Source: Candidatus Eiseniibacteriota bacterium (GTDB taxonomy: Bacteria > Eisenbacteria > RBG-16-71-46). Taken from it: DNA of 64,000 nt. The notes under the pieces were generated by a model. The model was not told where the DNA came from. It did not search any database and saw only the letters and a program-made list of their open reading frames with translations. The DNA is taken from contig JACRIW010000100.1 in NCBI GenBank assembly GCA_016215625.1, positions 1 to 64,000 of the forward strand. Direction: 5' to 3'. Position 1 is the first letter of the stretch, and each line of letters starts with the position of its first letter. A program made the position numbers and the translations under genes. Shown piece by piece: positions 63,085-64,000 of this stretch.

Positions 63085-64000
63085 CTAGTAACGCGGCACG
63101 GCCGGATCTTCGTCCGACCATGCGTGAATACCACCGTCGAGATTGCTCACGTGCGTGAATCCGTCGCGAAGGAGCCACTCCGCCGCGGCCATGCTGCGCG
63201 CGCCGTGGTGGCACATCACCACGATCGGACGCGTGCGGTCCAGTTCGGACGCCCGCAGGGGAACCAGCGCCAGCGGGATGTCCACCGTGCCGCCGACGCT
63301 CGCGAGCCGGAGCTCGAACGGCTCGCGGACGTCGAGCAGCACGAAGTCCTCGCCGCGTGCGCGCATGGCGATCACCTCGCGCGCGCTCCGGTGAGCGGGA
63401 CGGCGCGGCGCCTGCTCGCGCGGCGCCGGAGGTGCCGATCGCATTCCACAAAACTCCTCGTAGTCCACCAGCTCGCGAATGCTCGGCGACTCGCCGCACA
63501 GCGGGCATGCCGGATCGCGCCCGAGGCGCACCTCGCGGACGCGCATTGTCCACGCGTCGTAGAGCAGCAGCCGGCCGAGCAGCGTGTCGCCCCCGCCGAG
63601 GATCAGCTTGATCGCCTCGGTCGCCTGGATGCTGCCGATCACGCCCGGCAGCACGCCGAGCACGCCGGCCTCGGCGCACGAAGGCACCGTGCCCGGCTCG
63701 GGCGGCTGCGGGAACAGGCAGCGATAGCACGGGCCCGTGCGCGCATCGAAGACGCTTGCCTGCCCCTCGAAGCGCAGGATGCTGCCGTACACGTACGGCT
63801 TCCCCGCGAGCGCGCACGCGTCGTTCACGAGGTAGCGCGCCGGGAAGTTGTCGGTGCCGTCGAGCACGACGTCGTACTGCTCGACCACCGCCAGCGCGTT
63901 CGTGCGGTCGAGCTTCAGGTCGTGCGTCTCGACCGTGACGAGCGGATTCAGGTTCGTGAGCCGCTGGCGCATGGACTCGAGCTTCGGCCAGCCGAGCTGC
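63085..64000 (-). CDS. E1-like sulphur-carrier adenylyltransferase with rhodanese domain (cut by window edge)
   Basis: The reading continues off the right edge, so the N-terminus with the ATP-binding GxGGLG is not visible. What is seen is the ThiF/MoeB catalytic region (DGTDNFPARYLVNDACA), two zinc-binding pairs (CYRC and CPLC) and EAGVLGVLPGVIGSIQA. A C-terminal rhodanese domain (FVLLDVREPFELRLA) has its active-site Cys in VMCHHGARS. This MoeZ-like fusion adenylates a ThiS/MoaD-type carrier and hands it sulphur for thiamine, molybdopterin or thio-amino-acid synthesis. The residues upstream of the first visible Met (LGWPKLES) still match the family, which shows the gene goes on. Confidence 0.9.
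   Translation of the reverse strand, partial: QLGWPKLESMRQRLTNLNPLVTVETHDLKLDRTNALAVVEQYDVVLDGTDNFPARYLVNDACALAGKPYVYGSILRFEGQASVFDARTGPCYRCLFPQPPEPGTVPSCAEAGVLGVLPGVIGSIQATEAIKLILGGGDTLLGRLLLYDAWTMRVREVRLGRDPACPLCGESPSIRELVDYEEFCGMRSAPPAPREQAPRRPAHRSAREVIAMRARGEDFVLLDVREPFELRLASVGGTVDIPLALVPLRASELDRTRPIVVMCHHGARSMAAAEWLLRDGFTHVSNLDGGIHAWSDEDPAVPRY

Overview
The window is GC-rich throughout and has no plasmid or phage backbone. It looks like a chromosomal segment of an uncultured bacterium, probably from the FCB group (Candidatus Eisenbacteria-like) or a neighbouring lineage such as Gemmatimonadota or Acidobacteriota. This placement is an inference. It rests on three things: secreted proteins with FlgD/T9SS-style C-terminal domains, a quinol:cytochrome c oxidoreductase of the alternative complex III type, and a very large set of 'LGPYE' Ser/Thr kinases fused to TolB-like propellers. 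No marker gene here settles the phylum.

Layout. 1-133: probable end of an insertion sequence (transposase C-terminus and two 20-bp direct repeats). 189-2593: a DedA membrane protein, a metallo-beta-lactamase-fold hydrolase and a secreted DUF4114 protein. 2882-8326: the 2-oxoglutarate dehydrogenase operon sucA-sucB-lpdA. 8630-10775: a secreted PA-domain metalloprotease coupled to a small secreted protein. 10969-12549: a DUF2723 membrane protein.

12564-43210 is the dominant feature: eleven Ser/Thr protein kinases in about 31 kb. Eight of them (18994-40615) lie head-to-tail on the minus strand. Seven of the eight junctions are stop/start overlaps of 1 or 4 bases and the eighth is a 13-bp gap, so they look like one translationally coupled operon. 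Each has a cytoplasmic kinase domain, one membrane helix and a C-terminal propeller of TolB/WD40-like blades. A ninth kinase of the same design (12564-15272) stands alone. The other two differ: a zinc-ribbon kinase with a multi-pass membrane tail, coupled to a methyltransferase (15397-18974), and a soluble kinase-TolB_N-TPR protein (40931-43210). Next door are a PAP2 phosphatase and an FHA-GAF-PP2C phosphatase, the latter able in principle to read and remove Ser/Thr phosphorylation.

45811-53706 carries secreted and membrane proteins (a lectin-like secreted protein, two polytopic membrane proteins, a spermidine-synthase-like protein, an exported rubrerythrin, a Kelch/IPT protein). A tRNA-Leu(TAA) follows. 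54016-61397 is a complete actABCDEF operon (alternative complex III). It has a well-formed TTGACA-17-TAGGGT promoter almost touching the actA start and a hairpin terminator at its end. 61531-64000 holds an M48 lipoprotein protease and an E1-like/rhodanese protein cut by the window edge.

Several genes share a -10 hexamer TAnnnT followed directly by GCSC. In two of them it lies exactly 7 bases before the ATG, and in two more 9-11 bases before it. This suggests leaderless or near-leaderless transcripts.
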